DNA from: Terrabacter sp. Root181
GTDB taxonomy: Bacteria > Actinomycetota > Actinomycetes > Actinomycetales > Dermatophilaceae
Length of the DNA stretch: 64,000 nucleotides
Reading direction: 5' to 3'
Assembly: GCF_001428505.1 (NCBI RefSeq)
Contig: NZ_LMHU01000006.1
Location: 434,712-498,711 of the forward strand
Shown: positions 13,999 to 22,743 of the stretch, piece by piece
Layout of the letters: every line of letters begins with the position of its first letter
Numbering within the stretch: the first letter of the stretch is position 1
Notes under the pieces: model-generated
What the model was told of the DNA's origin: nothing
Seen by the model: the letters and a program-made list of their open reading frames with translations, nothing else
Databases searched by the model: none
Made by a program: the position numbers and the translations under genes

Positions 13999-14412
13999 TC
14001 AGACGATGGTCGCCTTGACCTCGGCGAGCCGCGCGAGCAGGCCGTTGACGAACGCCGGCGACTCGTCGGTCGACAGGTCGGTCGCGAGCGCCACGGCCTC
14101 GGAGATCGCGACGCCGTCGGGGATCTCGTCGTTCCAGAGCACCTCCCAGGCGCCGAGCCGCAGGATCGCGCGGTCGACGGCGGGCATCCGCTCGAGGGTC
14201 CAGCCCTGGCTGTAGTCGGTCAGCGCCGCATTGATGTCGTTCCAGCGCCCGACGACACCGCGCACGAGGTCTGCGGTGTAGGGGTTGTTCGCCGCCCGCG
14301 ACTCGCGGTCGGCGAGGCGCTCGTCGAGGAGCGTCTCGGCGTTGAGACCGCGCTGGTCCGCCTCGAAGAGGATGTCGAGGGCCCGCGTTCGGGCCTTGCT
14401 GCGTGCTGCCAA
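13999..14412 (-). CDS. nusB: Transcription antitermination factor NusB
   Basis: RNA-binding all-helical protein that, with NusE (S10), promotes antitermination in rRNA operons. The homologous region begins AARSKARTRALDILFEAD and includes GWTLERMPAVDRAILR and STDESPAFVNGLL, typical of the actinobacterial family. There is no ATG or GTG at the right place; the TTG at 14412, 16 bases after the efp stop, gives 137 residues, the normal length. The ribosome site is weak, so translation may be coupled to efp. Confidence 0.93.
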   Translation of the reverse strand: MAARSKARTRALDILFEADQRGLNAETLLDERLADRESRAANNPYTADLVRGVVGRWNDINAALTDYSQGWTLERMPAVDRAILRLGAWEVLWNDEIPDGVAISEAVALATDLSTDESPAFVNGLLARLAEVKATIV

Positions 14413-14428
14413 GGGAATTCGCGTCCGC

Positions 14429-14992
14429 TCAGTCGTTGACTCGGCCGAGGTACGACCCGTCGCGGGTGTCGACCTTGACGCGGGTGCCGGACTCGAGGAA
14501 GAGCGGCACGTTGATCTGTGCACCGGTCTCGAGCGTGGCCGGCTTGGTGCCGCCGGTCGAGCGGTCGCCCTGCAGGCCCGGCTCGGTGTGCGTGATCTCG
14601 AGGACGACCGACGCGGGCAGCTCGACGTAGAGCGGCAGGCCCTCGTTGGTGGCCACGAGCGCGTTCTGGTTCTCGAGGAGGTAGTTGGCGGCGTCGCCGA
14701 CGACGGCCTCGGACACGTTGAGCTGGTCGTACGTGTCGGTGTCCATGAAGACGAAGTCGGTGCCGTCCTTGTAGAGGTACTGCATCGTGCGCTTGTCGAC
14801 GTTGCTCGTCTCGACCTTGGTGCCGGCGTTGAACGTCTTGTCGACGACCTTGCCGGAGAGGACGGCCTTGAGCTTGGTGCGCACGAACGCGGGGCCCTTG
14901 CCGGGCTTCACGTGCTGGAACTCGACGACGGACCAGAGCTGTCCCTCGATGTTGAGCACCATGCCGTTCTTCAGGTCGTTGGTCGAAGCCAT
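14429..14992 (-). CDS. efp: Translation elongation factor P
   Basis: tRNA-mimic that relieves ribosome stalling at polyproline. From ATG 14992 it has 187 residues in the three-beta-barrel layout: KOW-like N-domain ([18 protein letters not shown]), OB domains, and the C-terminal [15 protein letters not shown]. Lys32 in PGKGP is the tip residue, numbered as in Bacillus EF-P. No epmAB-type modification gene is in view. A GTG two codons upstream is an alternative start. It is followed by nusB on one transcript. Confidence 0.96.
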   Translation of the reverse strand: MASTNDLKNGMVLNIEGQLWSVVEFQHVKPGKGPAFVRTKLKAVLSGKVVDKTFNAGTKVETSNVDKRTMQYLYKDGTDFVFMDTDTYDQLNVSEAVVGDAANYLLENQNALVATNEGLPLYVELPASVVLEITHTEPGLQGDRSTGGTKPATLETGAQINVPLFLESGTRVKVDTRDGSYLGRVND

Positions 14993-15088
14993 CGTCACAA
15001 ACCACTTTCGTATGCCGGCCGGCCCGGTCGGGTGCCTCTGGGCACGCCGGAGCCCCGGACGTTCTTTGACTTGGGGAGTTGCCGCACG

Positions 15089-15094
15089 AGTCTA
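15089..15094 (-). promoter_or_regulatory. -10 box TAGACT of efp-nusB
   Basis: TAGACT on the minus strand about 95 bases upstream of efp, with no clear -35. It faces away from the helD promoter at 15151, so the 272-base gap 14993-15264 is a divergent regulatory region. Confidence 0.4.
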
Positions 15095-15150
15095 GCCGTG
15101 CGCCCACCGGATCGCGGAATCGCGCACGCGTCCCAGGGGCCCCGCCGGTG

Positions 15151-15156
15151 TACGCT
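15151..15156 (+). promoter_or_regulatory. -10 box TACGCT of the helD-like gene
   Basis: TACGCT preceded by TG (an extended -10 feel: TGTACGCT). The transcript would start near 15163, just before the long hairpin at 15177-15243. Confidence 0.4.
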
Positions 15157-15176
15157 GACCCGTTCCCCCGCCCCGC

Positions 15177-15243
15177 AACACACCGAGCAGGTCACGACCC
15201 ACCGGCGTCCGATCCCGGCGGGTTGCCACCTCCTCGGTGTGTT
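15177..15243 (+). promoter_or_regulatory. Long hairpin in the helD 5' leader
   Basis: Perfect 11-base arms AACACACCGAG (15177-15187) and CTCGGTGTGTT (15233-15243). Inside, AGGT pairs with ACCT, and then GACCCACCGG with CCGGCGGGTT, with one mismatch and a G-U pair, so almost the entire 67 bases fold. It ends 8 bases before the GAAAGG ribosome site. It could be an attenuator, a stability element or a protein or ligand target; the role is unknown. Confidence 0.6.
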
Positions 15244-15264
15244 CCGCTGACGAAAGGTCCTCGC

Positions 15265-17313
15265 GTGCCCTCGCCCGACCACGGACTCGACGCCGAACTC
15301 GCCCGGGAGCAGGCCTATCTCGACGACGCGCGCGAGCAGCTCGCTCGGATGCGTCGGCTCGCCGAGTCCCTCGACGCGTCGAAGGCGAGCGACGCGGTCT
15401 CGGGAGAGGTCCTCGGCTGGGTGCTGGCGCGGCGCATCGCCTCGCTCCAGGACGACCCGCGCACGACCCTCTTCTTCGGCCGCATCGACGTCGACCCGCC
15501 CGGCGGACCCGCCGAGCAGTTCCACATCGGCCGACGGCACGTGTCGGACGAGGCGGGCGACCCGGTCGTCGTCGACTGGCGGGCCCCGATCTCGACGGCC
15601 TTCTACCGTGCCTCGTCGGTCGAGCCGATGGACGTCGTGCTGCGGCGCCGCTTCGGCGTCGACCGTGGACACCTGACGGCTCTCGAGGACGAGCACCTGC
15701 GCGAGCCGGAGCAGTCAGGGTCGACGGCCGGCTCGCTCCTCGCCGCCGAGATCGAGCGCCCGCGCACGGGCCCGATGCGGGACATCGTCTCGACGATCCA
15801 GCCGGAGCAGGACGAGATCGTCCGGAGCGACGTCGCCGTGAGCGTCTGCGTGCAGGGGGCGCCCGGCACCGGGAAGACCGCCGTCGGGCTGCACCGCGCC
15901 GCCTGGCTGCTCTACTCCTTCCGCGAGCGCCTCGACCGCTCGGGCGTGCTCGTCGTCGGCCCCAACCGCGCCTTCCTCGACCACATCGGAGCGGTGCTGC
16001 CCTCGCTCGGCGAGGTGCGCGTCGGGCACGCGACCATCCAGTCGCTGCTCGAGCACGGCCGGGTGCGCACGGACGAGCCGGCCGAGGTGGCGACCCTCAA
16101 GGGCGACGCCCGCCTCGCGTCGGTGCTGCGCCGCGCCGTGTGGTCGAGCCTCGTCCGTCCCACCGAGGCGGTCGTGGTGCCGCGCGGCGTGCGCAAGTGG
16201 CGCGTCCCGGCCTACGAGGTCGCCGACATCGTCGACGAGCTCGCCGCCCGCGGCGTGCGCTACTCCGCCGCGCGCGACCTGCTCCCCCAGCGCCTCGCCC
16301 ACCACGTGCTCCTGGAGATGGAGCGGGCGGGCGACGCGCCCGACGACCGGGTGCAGGACGCGGTCGCGAAGTCGGCTGCGGTCAAGACGTACGTCTCGTC
16401 CGTGTGGCCCGCCCTCGACCCGCAGGGCGTGCTGCACCGGCTGTGGTCCGACGCCGACGCACTGCGAGCTGCCGCCGGTGACGACCTCACCGACGACGAG
16501 CAGTCGATGCTCCTGTGGGACAAGCCGGCCCGCGCCAAGGGTGCCGCCCGCTGGTCGCGCGCCGACATGGCCCTGCTCGACGAGCTCGACGACCTGCTGC
16601 GACGGGTGCCCAGCCTCGGCCACGTCGTGCTCGACGAGGCGCAGGACCTGTCGCCCATGCAGCTGCGCGCGGTCGGACGGCGGTGCTCGACGGGGTCGGT
16701 CACGGTGCTCGGCGACATCGCCCAGGGCACGACCCCGTGGGCGACGTCATCCTGGGACGACGCGATGCGTCACCTCGGCAAGGACGACCACGACCTCGTC
16801 GTGCTCGACCGCGGCTTCCGGGTCCCGGCCGTCGTGATCGAGTACGCCGCCCGGCTCCTGCCCGTCATGGCGCCGGGTCTCGGCGCACCGGTATCGGTGC
16901 GCGACAACCCGGGGCGGCTGGACATCGTGCCCGCGCCTCCGGGCGGCCTCGACGCCGAGGTCGTGCGGGCCGTTGCGCGGGCCTCGAGCGCCGCGGGGTC
17001 GGTCGGCGTCATCGCGCCGGACGCCGACGTCGAGCGGGTCTCGGCCGCGCTCGCTGCCGCCGGCGTGCCGCACGGACGGCTCGACCGCGACCACGGCGAC
17101 GACGAGGACCACCAGGTCGAGGTCGTGCCGGCGAGCGTCGCCAAGGGTCTCGAGTTCGACCGCACCGTCGTGGTCGAGCCGGCGGCGATCGCGGCAGCCG
17201 AGCCCGACGAGCGCACCGGCCTGCGACGCCTGTACGTCGTGCTGACCCGCGCCGTCTCCGAGCTGACGATCGTGCACACCGAGCCGTTGCCCGAGGCTCT
17301 CGGCGCAGCCTGA
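15265..17313 (+). CDS. HelD/HelR-type RNA polymerase recycling ATPase
   Basis: Superfamily 1 helicase-like ATPase that releases stalled RNA polymerase from DNA; the actinobacterial form HelR is known to displace rifamycins. The 682 residues open with a coiled coil (ELAREQAYLDDAREQLARMR) that in HelD enters the polymerase secondary channel. Then come GRIDV and VVDWRAPISTAFYRAS, typical of HelD rather than UvrD. Walker A is GAPGTGKTAVG near 198-208, Walker B VVLDEAQDLSP near 454, then VLGDIAQGT and RLYVVLTRA. GTG 15265 is preceded by GAAAGG. It stands alone on the plus strand. Confidence 0.88.
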   Translation: MPSPDHGLDAELAREQAYLDDAREQLARMRRLAESLDASKASDAVSGEVLGWVLARRIASLQDDPRTTLFFGRIDVDPPGGPAEQFHIGRRHVSDEAGDPVVVDWRAPISTAFYRASSVEPMDVVLRRRFGVDRGHLTALEDEHLREPEQSGSTAGSLLAAEIERPRTGPMRDIVSTIQPEQDEIVRSDVAVSVCVQGAPGTGKTAVGLHRAAWLLYSFRERLDRSGVLVVGPNRAFLDHIGAVLPSLGEVRVGHATIQSLLEHGRVRTDEPAEVATLKGDARLASVLRRAVWSSLVRPTEAVVVPRGVRKWRVPAYEVADIVDELAARGVRYSAARDLLPQRLAHHVLLEMERAGDAPDDRVQDAVAKSAAVKTYVSSVWPALDPQGVLHRLWSDADALRAAAGDDLTDDEQSMLLWDKPARAKGAARWSRADMALLDELDDLLRRVPSLGHVVLDEAQDLSPMQLRAVGRRCSTGSVTVLGDIAQGTTPWATSSWDDAMRHLGKDDHDLVVLDRGFRVPAVVIEYAARLLPVMAPGLGAPVSVRDNPGRLDIVPAPPGGLDAEVVRAVARASSAAGSVGVIAPDADVERVSAALAAAGVPHGRLDRDHGDDEDHQVEVVPASVAKGLEFDRTVVVEPAAIAAAEPDERTGLRRLYVVLTRAVSELTIVHTEPLPEALGAA

Positions 17314-17320
17314 CGCCCGC

Positions 17321-17614
17321 TCACTGAAGCCCCTGGTGGCCCGCCCATCTGTCCGCGGCCCGGTCGCCGGCGGCCGAGATGAGTGCTGCGAGCTCGGGCC
17401 GGTCCGGCACCGTGAACGACACGTAGGCCCCGCGACCGCCCTCGACGGGTCGGCCGTACGCCTTGGCCGCGAGATGGCCGTCCGGGAGCATCCGGACGTT
17501 GAGGGTGTCGAGCCGGAACTCCTGTCCCCGGCGACTGTCGTTCCAGCGCAGCGCCTCAGGGATCGTCACGTTGATCGCCATCGCGCTGACGACGAGGTCC
17601 TCGTCCTCACTCAT
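17321..17614 (-). CDS. Small conserved-looking protein of unknown function
   Basis: 97 residues, not recognised. It has no signal peptide or membrane segment. VRMLPDGHLAAKAYGRP and AYVSFTVPDRPEL suggest a small beta-rich fold, followed by a C-terminal helix (AALISAAGDRAADRW). ATG 17614 has GGAG nearby. It converges with helD across only 7 bases and lies 25 bases downstream of the dioxygenase-like gene, so it may share that transcript. Confidence 0.6.
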   Translation of the reverse strand: MSEDEDLVVSAMAINVTIPEALRWNDSRRGQEFRLDTLNVRMLPDGHLAAKAYGRPVEGGRGAYVSFTVPDRPELAALISAAGDRAADRWAGHQGLQ

Positions 17615-17639
17615 GGGAGCAGGCTCCCACGTCGCGCTG

Positions 17640-18566
17640 TCAGACGCCGATCGTCAACGCCGCCGTGTAACCAGACGTGGCGCTGCCCGACATCGTCGCG
17701 AGCTGGTGGATGCCACCGTCGTCACCGAAGACGTTGTCGCGCTGGAGACTGACCTGCGAGAGGTTGCCGACGCTCTGCCCGTAGCCGCTCATGGCGTAGA
17801 CCGTCTCGCAGGTGGTCTGGGGCAGGGCGATCTGCGAGGTCTTGACGATCGGGCCGCTCGACGTCGCATCGCTCACCTTCGAGTAGACCTCGAAGTGGAT
17901 GTGCGGCCAACGTCCCGAGTAGCAGGCGGGAAAGATCGACGTGAAGGTTGCCGTGCCCGACTCGTCGGTGGCCTGCACGCCGCGCAGGTAGTTCTCGTCG
18001 GCCGCGCCCTGGCTGTACATCGAGTAGCTGCCGTCGCGGTCGCAGTGCCAGACGTAGACGGCCGCGCCGACGAGCGCAGAGCTCGTCGCGAGATCCTTCA
18101 CCGTCAGCTTGATGGTCAGGGGCACACCCTGGGCCGTCGTGGTGGAGGAGCCGAAGCTGCTGCGGATGTCCTGGCGCACGATGCCGGAGTCGTCGAGGGC
18201 GTTCTGGCCGTTGGACCCGTCGCCCGGATAGGGCCCGGCCGTCTCGTCCGGCGCCTCGACGAGATCGGCATCGGTCGTGGCAGCGGAGGTGGCCGCCGCC
18301 GTCGAGGTGGCGGCGCTCGTCGCGGTGGCCGAGGACGTGGCGCTCGACGAGCTACTCGTCGCGCTGCTCGTCGTGACCGACGCGGTGCCGGAGCTGCACG
18401 CTGCGAGCGCTCCCGCGACACCGAGACCGCCGAAGAGGGTCAGCGCCCGGCGCCGGTCGACGAGGGTCTGGAGGTCGTAGACAAGTCCCCGGTCGTGGTC
18501 CTCGATCTCGTTGCCGTGCTCGTCGAGCCACTCGTGCTCAGGGGCCGAGGGAGTGCGCGGTGCCAT
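17640..18566 (-). CDS. Secreted intradiol dioxygenase-like protein
   Basis: Member of the catechol/protocatechuate intradiol ring-cleavage dioxygenase fold, but exported. In 308 residues a cytosolic N-terminus is followed by RRRALTLFGGLGVAGALAAC, a twin-arginine-like lipoprotein signal. A Ser/Thr/Ala spacer of about 45 residues leads to the catalytic domain (ETAGPYPGDG). Fe(III) ligands appear present: Tyr in VYVWHCDRDGSYSMYS, Tyr in CYSGRWPHIHFEVY and its two histidines. ATG 18566 has AAAGG upstream. The substrate is unknown; exported members may act on extracellular aromatic compounds, an inference from the fold. Confidence 0.82.
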   Translation of the reverse strand: MAPRTPSAPEHEWLDEHGNEIEDHDRGLVYDLQTLVDRRRALTLFGGLGVAGALAACSSGTASVTTSSATSSSSSATSSATATSAATSTAAATSAATTDADLVEAPDETAGPYPGDGSNGQNALDDSGIVRQDIRSSFGSSTTTAQGVPLTIKLTVKDLATSSALVGAAVYVWHCDRDGSYSMYSQGAADENYLRGVQATDESGTATFTSIFPACYSGRWPHIHFEVYSKVSDATSSGPIVKTSQIALPQTTCETVYAMSGYGQSVGNLSQVSLQRDNVFGDDGGIHQLATMSGSATSGYTAALTIGV

Positions 18567-18608
18567 GGGCCGACCTTTCGTCGCGGGACCCGGTAGTCCC
18601 TCCTGAGA

Positions 18609-18623
18609 AGACTCTGAGAGTCT
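18609..18623. promoter_or_regulatory. 15-base palindrome upstream of dioxygenase gene
   Basis: AGACTCT-G-AGAGTCT, perfect arms of seven, centred about 50 bases before the dioxygenase ATG in a 146-base gap. A plausible operator; the regulator is unknown. Confidence 0.4.
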
Positions 18624-18712
18624 CATCCGTGGCGACCCGTTGCTCGGTCTGTGCAATCGCTGTGAGACTGCGGCTCGGGGCTGGATCGGACGCCTCCTCC
18701 CGGTCCGTGGTG

Positions 18713-19171
18713 TCAGGAGCGAGCGGCTTCCGTCGAGCGAACGAGGTCGAGCGCGCACTCCTTGACCCTCGAGGCGTCGCCCGTGTCGACCGTGGCGAGG
18801 TAGACGAACCAGCTGCCGTCGTGCTGGGCCGCGAGACGGCATGCTCTCGGCCAGCCCTTCAGCTCGTACACCGGTGACCGGGCCGGGATGAAGCCGGCCG
18901 AGTGCTCGGTCACCTCCGGCAGCTCCGACTGCGTGAGCTCGTTCAGGCTCGAGTACGTGCAGGAGACCCGGAACACCTCCGGTCCGAGCTGGGCCGGTGC
19001 GAGTGCCTGCGGCCGATCAGGTCGCGAGCTGTACGTGACGCCGTCGTGCACCACGAGGTCCGTGAAGTCGACGATCGCCCGCCGCACCGGCGTGACCAAC
19101 ACCGGCGGGCAGCCGGGCACCGCCACGGTCGTCGGTTCCGGGGCCGAGGCTGGATGCCGGACCGGCTGCAC
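18713..19171 (-). CDS. Putative lipoprotein, frame apparently broken in signal peptide
   Basis: Unknown function. The frame ending at 18713 carries the body (about 150 residues, with PGCPPVLVTPVRRAIVDFTD and CRLAAQHDGSWFVYLAT). Reading upstream of the GTG at 19171, the same frame gives AAALSGC, an ideal lipobox, but then has no start codon. The start of a signal peptide (THAERLAVGGAVLVA after GTG 19239) is in another frame. Removing two bases from GCGCGG near 19190 joins them into a normal lipoprotein signal. Either a real frameshift or a sequence error; the short GTG 19171 start would lack export. Confidence 0.5.
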   Translation of the reverse strand: MQPVRHPASAPEPTTVAVPGCPPVLVTPVRRAIVDFTDLVVHDGVTYSSRPDRPQALAPAQLGPEVFRVSCTYSSLNELTQSELPEVTEHSAGFIPARSPVYELKGWPRACRLAAQHDGSWFVYLATVDTGDASRVKECALDLVRSTEAARS

Positions 19172-19320
19172 GCACCCCGACAGAGCGGCCGCGCGACGAG
19201 CACCGCGCCGCCGACTGCGAGCCGCTCTGCGTGGGTCACGACAGCAACGTACGGCGCGCGGAGGTGAGCCGGATGGGCAGCGTCGGGCTCCGTCATCACA
19301 TCGTGACGGGCCCGCTGCCG

Positions 19321-19758
19321 TCAGACCAGGGCGCGCAGGGCCAACAGGTAGGACTGCAGGCCGAAGCCCGAGACCGTGCCGGTCGCGACCCCCGCGACGA
19401 CGCTGGTGTGCCGGAACTCCTCGCGGGCAGCCGGGTTGCTCAGGTGCACCTCGACGAGGCTGCGTCCGCTCGTGGTCACGATGGCGCAGGCGTCGCGGAC
19501 GGCATACGAGTAGTGCGTGAAGGCGCCCGGGTTGAGCACGACGTCAGCCCCCACGTCGACGGCCTCGTGCAGCCAGTCGATGAGCTCGCCCTCGTGGTTG
19601 GTCTGGCGACAGTCGGCGACGAGGCCCAGGTCGCGCGCCTCGCGCTGCACCGCGGCGTGCACGTCGTCGAGCGTGTCCGAGCCGTAGACCTCCGGCTCTC
19701 GGGTGCCGAGACGGCCCAGGTTGGGGCCCGACAGGACGAAGACCGTGGGTGCCGTCAT
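19321..19758 (-). CDS. aroQ: 3-dehydroquinate dehydratase, type II
   Basis: Third step of the shikimate pathway: dehydrates 3-dehydroquinate. It has 145 residues, as usual for the dodecameric type II enzyme. The catalytic tyrosine is Tyr25 in REPEVYG, and NPGAFTHYSYAVRDA (Asn76), HLSNP (His105) and Arg116 complete the site. The usual GPNLN reads GPNLG here, a mild deviation beside the active loop. ATG 19758 lies 7 bases after a TAGACT box that uses the aroB stop codon, so aroQ may also be transcribed alone as a leaderless mRNA. Confidence 0.96.
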   Translation of the reverse strand: MTAPTVFVLSGPNLGRLGTREPEVYGSDTLDDVHAAVQREARDLGLVADCRQTNHEGELIDWLHEAVDVGADVVLNPGAFTHYSYAVRDACAIVTTSGRSLVEVHLSNPAAREEFRHTSVVAGVATGTVSGFGLQSYLLALRALV

Positions 19759-19765
19759 GCCCGCG

Positions 19766-19771
19766 AGTCTA
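19766..19771 (-). promoter_or_regulatory. -10 box TAGACT overlapping the aroB stop
   Basis: The TAG stop of aroB forms the first half of TAGACT; seven bases later comes the aroQ ATG. Suggests an internal leaderless promoter. Confidence 0.45.
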
Positions 19772-20896
19772 CTGAGCGGCCGCGTCGGCGCGGCGCGACA
19801 CGAGGCCGTATGCCGCTTGGAGCAGCGCGTCGTCAGGCCCGGCCAGACGGGTGGGCTCGGCCAGACCGTCGAGCACGACGAACCGCAGCGTCGAACCGCG
19901 GGACTTCTTGTCGCGTCGCATCGCGGTCAGCAGCTCGTCCCACCGGCCCGCGGCATACGTCGTCGGCAGGCCGAGCGAGGTGAGGACCGAGCGGTGCCTG
20001 GCCACGAGCGCGTCGCCCTCGGGACCGCTCAGGTGACCGGTGAGGCGGGCGAGCTCGGCGACGTAGACCATGCCGACCCCCACCGCCTCGCCGTGCCGCC
20101 ACGAGTAGTGCTCGACCTGCTCGATGGCGTGGCCGAAGGTGTGGCCGTAGTTGAGGATCTCGCGGAGCGAGCTCTCGCGCAGGTCGGCGGCGACGACGTT
20201 GGCCTTGACCCGGACGGCGCGCTCGATGAGCTCGCGCAGGTGCGGGTTGGCGGCACTTCGGGCCCGGTCGGCGTCATCCGCGGTGGCCGACTCGACGAGG
20301 TCGAGGATGACGGGGTCGGCGATGAAGCCGCACTTGACGACCTCGGCGAGACCCGCGGCGAGGTCGGCCACGGGCAGGGTCGCGAGGACGTCCACGTCGC
20401 AGAGCACCCCGGCCGGCGGGTGGAAGGCGCCGACGAGGTTCTTGCCCTCCGGGGTGTTGATCCCGGTCTTGCCACCGAGGGCAGCGTCGACCATGCCGAG
20501 TAGCGTCGTCGGCACCTGGACGACGCGCACCCCGCGCAGCCACGACGCCGCGACGAAGCCGGCGAGGTCGGTGACCGTGCCGCCGCCGACCCCGACGACG
20601 GCATCGGTGCGGGTGAAGCCGGCGCGGCCGAGCTGCGCCCAGAGGGCCGCAGCGACCTCGGCGGTCTTGGCCGCCTCTGCGTCGGGCACCTCGGCGGCGT
20701 GGACGGCATACCCCCGACCCTCGAGTGCTGCTGTCACCCGGGACGTGAGCCCGGGGAGCGTCGGGGGGTGGACGACGAGGACGCGTTCGACGTCGGGGCC
20801 GAGGAGGTCACCGACGCGGTCGAGCACACCGGACCCGATGACGACGTCGTAGTCGCCGCCGACGGCGATCGTCGTCGGCTCGGCCGGAGCGCTCAC
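19769..20896 (-). CDS. aroB: 3-dehydroquinate synthase
   Basis: NAD- and metal-dependent cyclisation of DAHP to 3-dehydroquinate. The 375 residues include the NAD-binding GVGGGTVTDLAGFVA, the PTTLLGMVDAALGGKTGIN block, metal ligands in LNYGHTFGHAIE and HGEAVGVGM, all family signatures. GTG 20896 overlaps the aroK stop (GTGA). The stop is TAG, rare in this window. aroC-aroK-aroB-aroQ are read in that order. Confidence 0.97.
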   Translation of the reverse strand: MSAPAEPTTIAVGGDYDVVIGSGVLDRVGDLLGPDVERVLVVHPPTLPGLTSRVTAALEGRGYAVHAAEVPDAEAAKTAEVAAALWAQLGRAGFTRTDAVVGVGGGTVTDLAGFVAASWLRGVRVVQVPTTLLGMVDAALGGKTGINTPEGKNLVGAFHPPAGVLCDVDVLATLPVADLAAGLAEVVKCGFIADPVILDLVESATADDADRARSAANPHLRELIERAVRVKANVVAADLRESSLREILNYGHTFGHAIEQVEHYSWRHGEAVGVGMVYVAELARLTGHLSGPEGDALVARHRSVLTSLGLPTTYAAGRWDELLTAMRRDKKSRGSTLRFVVLDGLAEPTRLAGPDDALLQAAYGLVSRRADAAAQ

Positions 20897-21423
20897 GCCC
20901 GGGCCGCCTGGAGCTCGGCGACGACGACGTCGACGACCTCGTCGGGCGTGCGGCCGGCGGTGTCCACGCGGACGGTCGCGATGCGCTCGTAGGTCGGGCG
21001 CCGCTGGTTCATCATCGCGACCCACGACGCGCGGGGGTTGACCGACAGGAGCGGTCGCGACCGGTCGAAGCCGATCCGCTTGCTCGCGTCGGCGATGGCG
21101 ACGTCGAGGAAGACGACGGCGTGCCCGGCGATGGCCGCCTCGGTCAGCGGGTCCATGACCGCTCCCCCGCCGAGCGAGACGACGCCCGGCTCCTCCGCCA
21201 GCGCCCGGGCGACCTCGGCGCGCTCGAGGTCGCGGAAGACGGACTCGCCGTCGTCGACGAAGATGTCGGAGATCGACCGGCCCTGCGCGGCCTCGATGGC
21301 AGCGTCGACGTCGTGGAAGGCGACGCCCAGGCGCGACGCCAGCGCCTGCCCGACGGTGGTCTTGCCGGCGCCGGGAGGCCCGACGACGACGGCCACGGGG
21401 CGGCTCACGGGCTCGTTCACCAT
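20893..21423 (-). CDS. aroK: Shikimate kinase
   Basis: Phosphorylates shikimate at the 3-hydroxyl. The 176 residues have the P-loop GPPGAGKTT at 15-23, the shikimate-binding DVDAAIE region, SLGGGAV and the lid FDRSRPLLS. The ATG at 21423 overlaps aroC by seven bases; a GTG one codon on gives a four-base overlap. It is coupled to aroC and aroB on both sides. Confidence 0.97.
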   Translation of the reverse strand: MVNEPVSRPVAVVVGPPGAGKTTVGQALASRLGVAFHDVDAAIEAAQGRSISDIFVDDGESVFRDLERAEVARALAEEPGVVSLGGGAVMDPLTEAAIAGHAVVFLDVAIADASKRIGFDRSRPLLSVNPRASWVAMMNQRRPTYERIATVRVDTAGRTPDEVVDVVVAELQAARA

Positions 21424-22637
21424 GTGCGCAGCCCCTGCCGGATGCCGTCGAGGTATGCCGTGTGGTTGCGTGACGTCTCGGTGACCGAGTCGCCCCCGAA
21501 CTTCTCGAGGCACGACGCGGCGAGGACCAGCGCGACCATCGCCTCGGCGACCACGCCCGCGGCAGGCACGGCGCAGACGTCCGAACGCTGGTGGATGGCC
21601 GTCGCGGCCTCCCCCGTGGCGACGTCGACCGTGGACAGCGCCCGCGGCACGGTGCTGATCGGCTTCATCGCCGCGCGGACGCGGAGCACCTGGCCGGTCG
21701 ACATGCCGCCCTCGGTGCCGCCGGCCCGGCCGGTGCGGCGGGTGATGACGCCGTCGACGAGCTCCATCTCGTCGTGCGCCTCGGAGCCGCGACGCCGGGC
21801 CGTCTCGAAGCCGTCGCCGACCTCGACGCCCTTGATCGCCTGGATGCTCATGAGGGCCTGCGCGAGCTGCCCGTCGAGCTTGCGGTCCCAGTGCACGTGC
21901 GAGCCGAGACCCGGGGGCACGCCGTAGGCGAGGACCTCGACGACGCCGCCGAGGGTGTCGCCGTCCTTCTTGGCCGCGTCGACCGCGGCGACCATGGCAG
22001 CCGACCCCTGAGGATCGAAGGCGCGCACGGGGTCGGCGTCGAGGCGCTCGACGTCGTCGGGGGTCGGCAGGGCGGCGCCGGCGGCCACACCTGCCGTCCC
22101 GATCGAGACGGTGTGCGACACGAGGCGGATGCCGTAGGACTGCTCGAGGAAGCGGGCGGCGATCTCGCCGAGCGCGACCCGGGCCGCGGTCTCGCGGGCC
22201 GAGGCACGCTCGAGCACGGGGCGGGCGTCCTCGTGACCGTACTTCTGCATGCCGACGAGGTCGGCGTGCCCCGGACGAGGGCGGGTCAGCGGCTTGTTGC
22301 GCGCGACCTCCTTCTCGGCGTTCACGTCGTCGGAGGCGGCATACGCCTCGTCGCTGACGGCCTCGGGGCTCATCACGGTGGTCCACTTCGGCCACTCGCT
22401 GTTGCCGATGCGCACCGCGATGGGCGAGCCGAGCGTCAGGCCGTGGCGCAGGCCACCGAGGAACTCGACCTCGTCCTGCTCGAACGTCATCCGCGCACCG
22501 CGGCCGTAGCCGAGGCGACGACGGGACAGGGCGGCCTGCAGGTCCTTCGCCCCGACCTCGACGCCGGCGGGCAGCCCCTCCATCATGGCGACGAGTGCGG
22601 GACCGTGCGACTCACCGGCCGTCAACCAACGCAACAT
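21417..22637 (-). CDS. aroC: Chorismate synthase
   Basis: FMN-dependent elimination of phosphate from EPSP to give chorismate. The 406 residues start with [15 protein letters not shown], then [26 protein letters not shown] and [10 protein letters not shown], all signature segments. ATG 22637 has GGGAGG about 9 bases upstream, so this is a strong start and probably the operon head. The 106 bases upstream hold a 15-base imperfect direct repeat and nothing else recognisable. Confidence 0.98.
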   Translation of the reverse strand: MLRWLTAGESHGPALVAMMEGLPAGVEVGAKDLQAALSRRRLGYGRGARMTFEQDEVEFLGGLRHGLTLGSPIAVRIGNSEWPKWTTVMSPEAVSDEAYAASDDVNAEKEVARNKPLTRPRPGHADLVGMQKYGHEDARPVLERASARETAARVALGEIAARFLEQSYGIRLVSHTVSIGTAGVAAGAALPTPDDVERLDADPVRAFDPQGSAAMVAAVDAAKKDGDTLGGVVEVLAYGVPPGLGSHVHWDRKLDGQLAQALMSIQAIKGVEVGDGFETARRRGSEAHDEMELVDGVITRRTGRAGGTEGGMSTGQVLRVRAAMKPISTVPRALSTVDVATGEAATAIHQRSDVCAVPAAGVVAEAMVALVLAASCLEKFGGDSVTETSRNHTAYLDGIRQGLRTW

Positions 22638-22743
22638 GCCCCGATCCTCCCACGGGGTCCGCCACCGCCCCCGACCCGCCCGCTCCGCGGGACCGGGCTC
22701 GCGGGCTGCGCTCGGGAGGGCAGGCGGTCGGGAGAGCAGGCGC

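Noticed and set aside
14413-14523. Long N-terminal extension of nusB
   Set aside because: It would overlap efp extensively; the homologous region starts right after TTG 14412.
15000-15264. Known rifamycin-associated element upstream of helD
   Set aside because: I could not match a remembered consensus with certainty, so I report only the hairpin that is visible.
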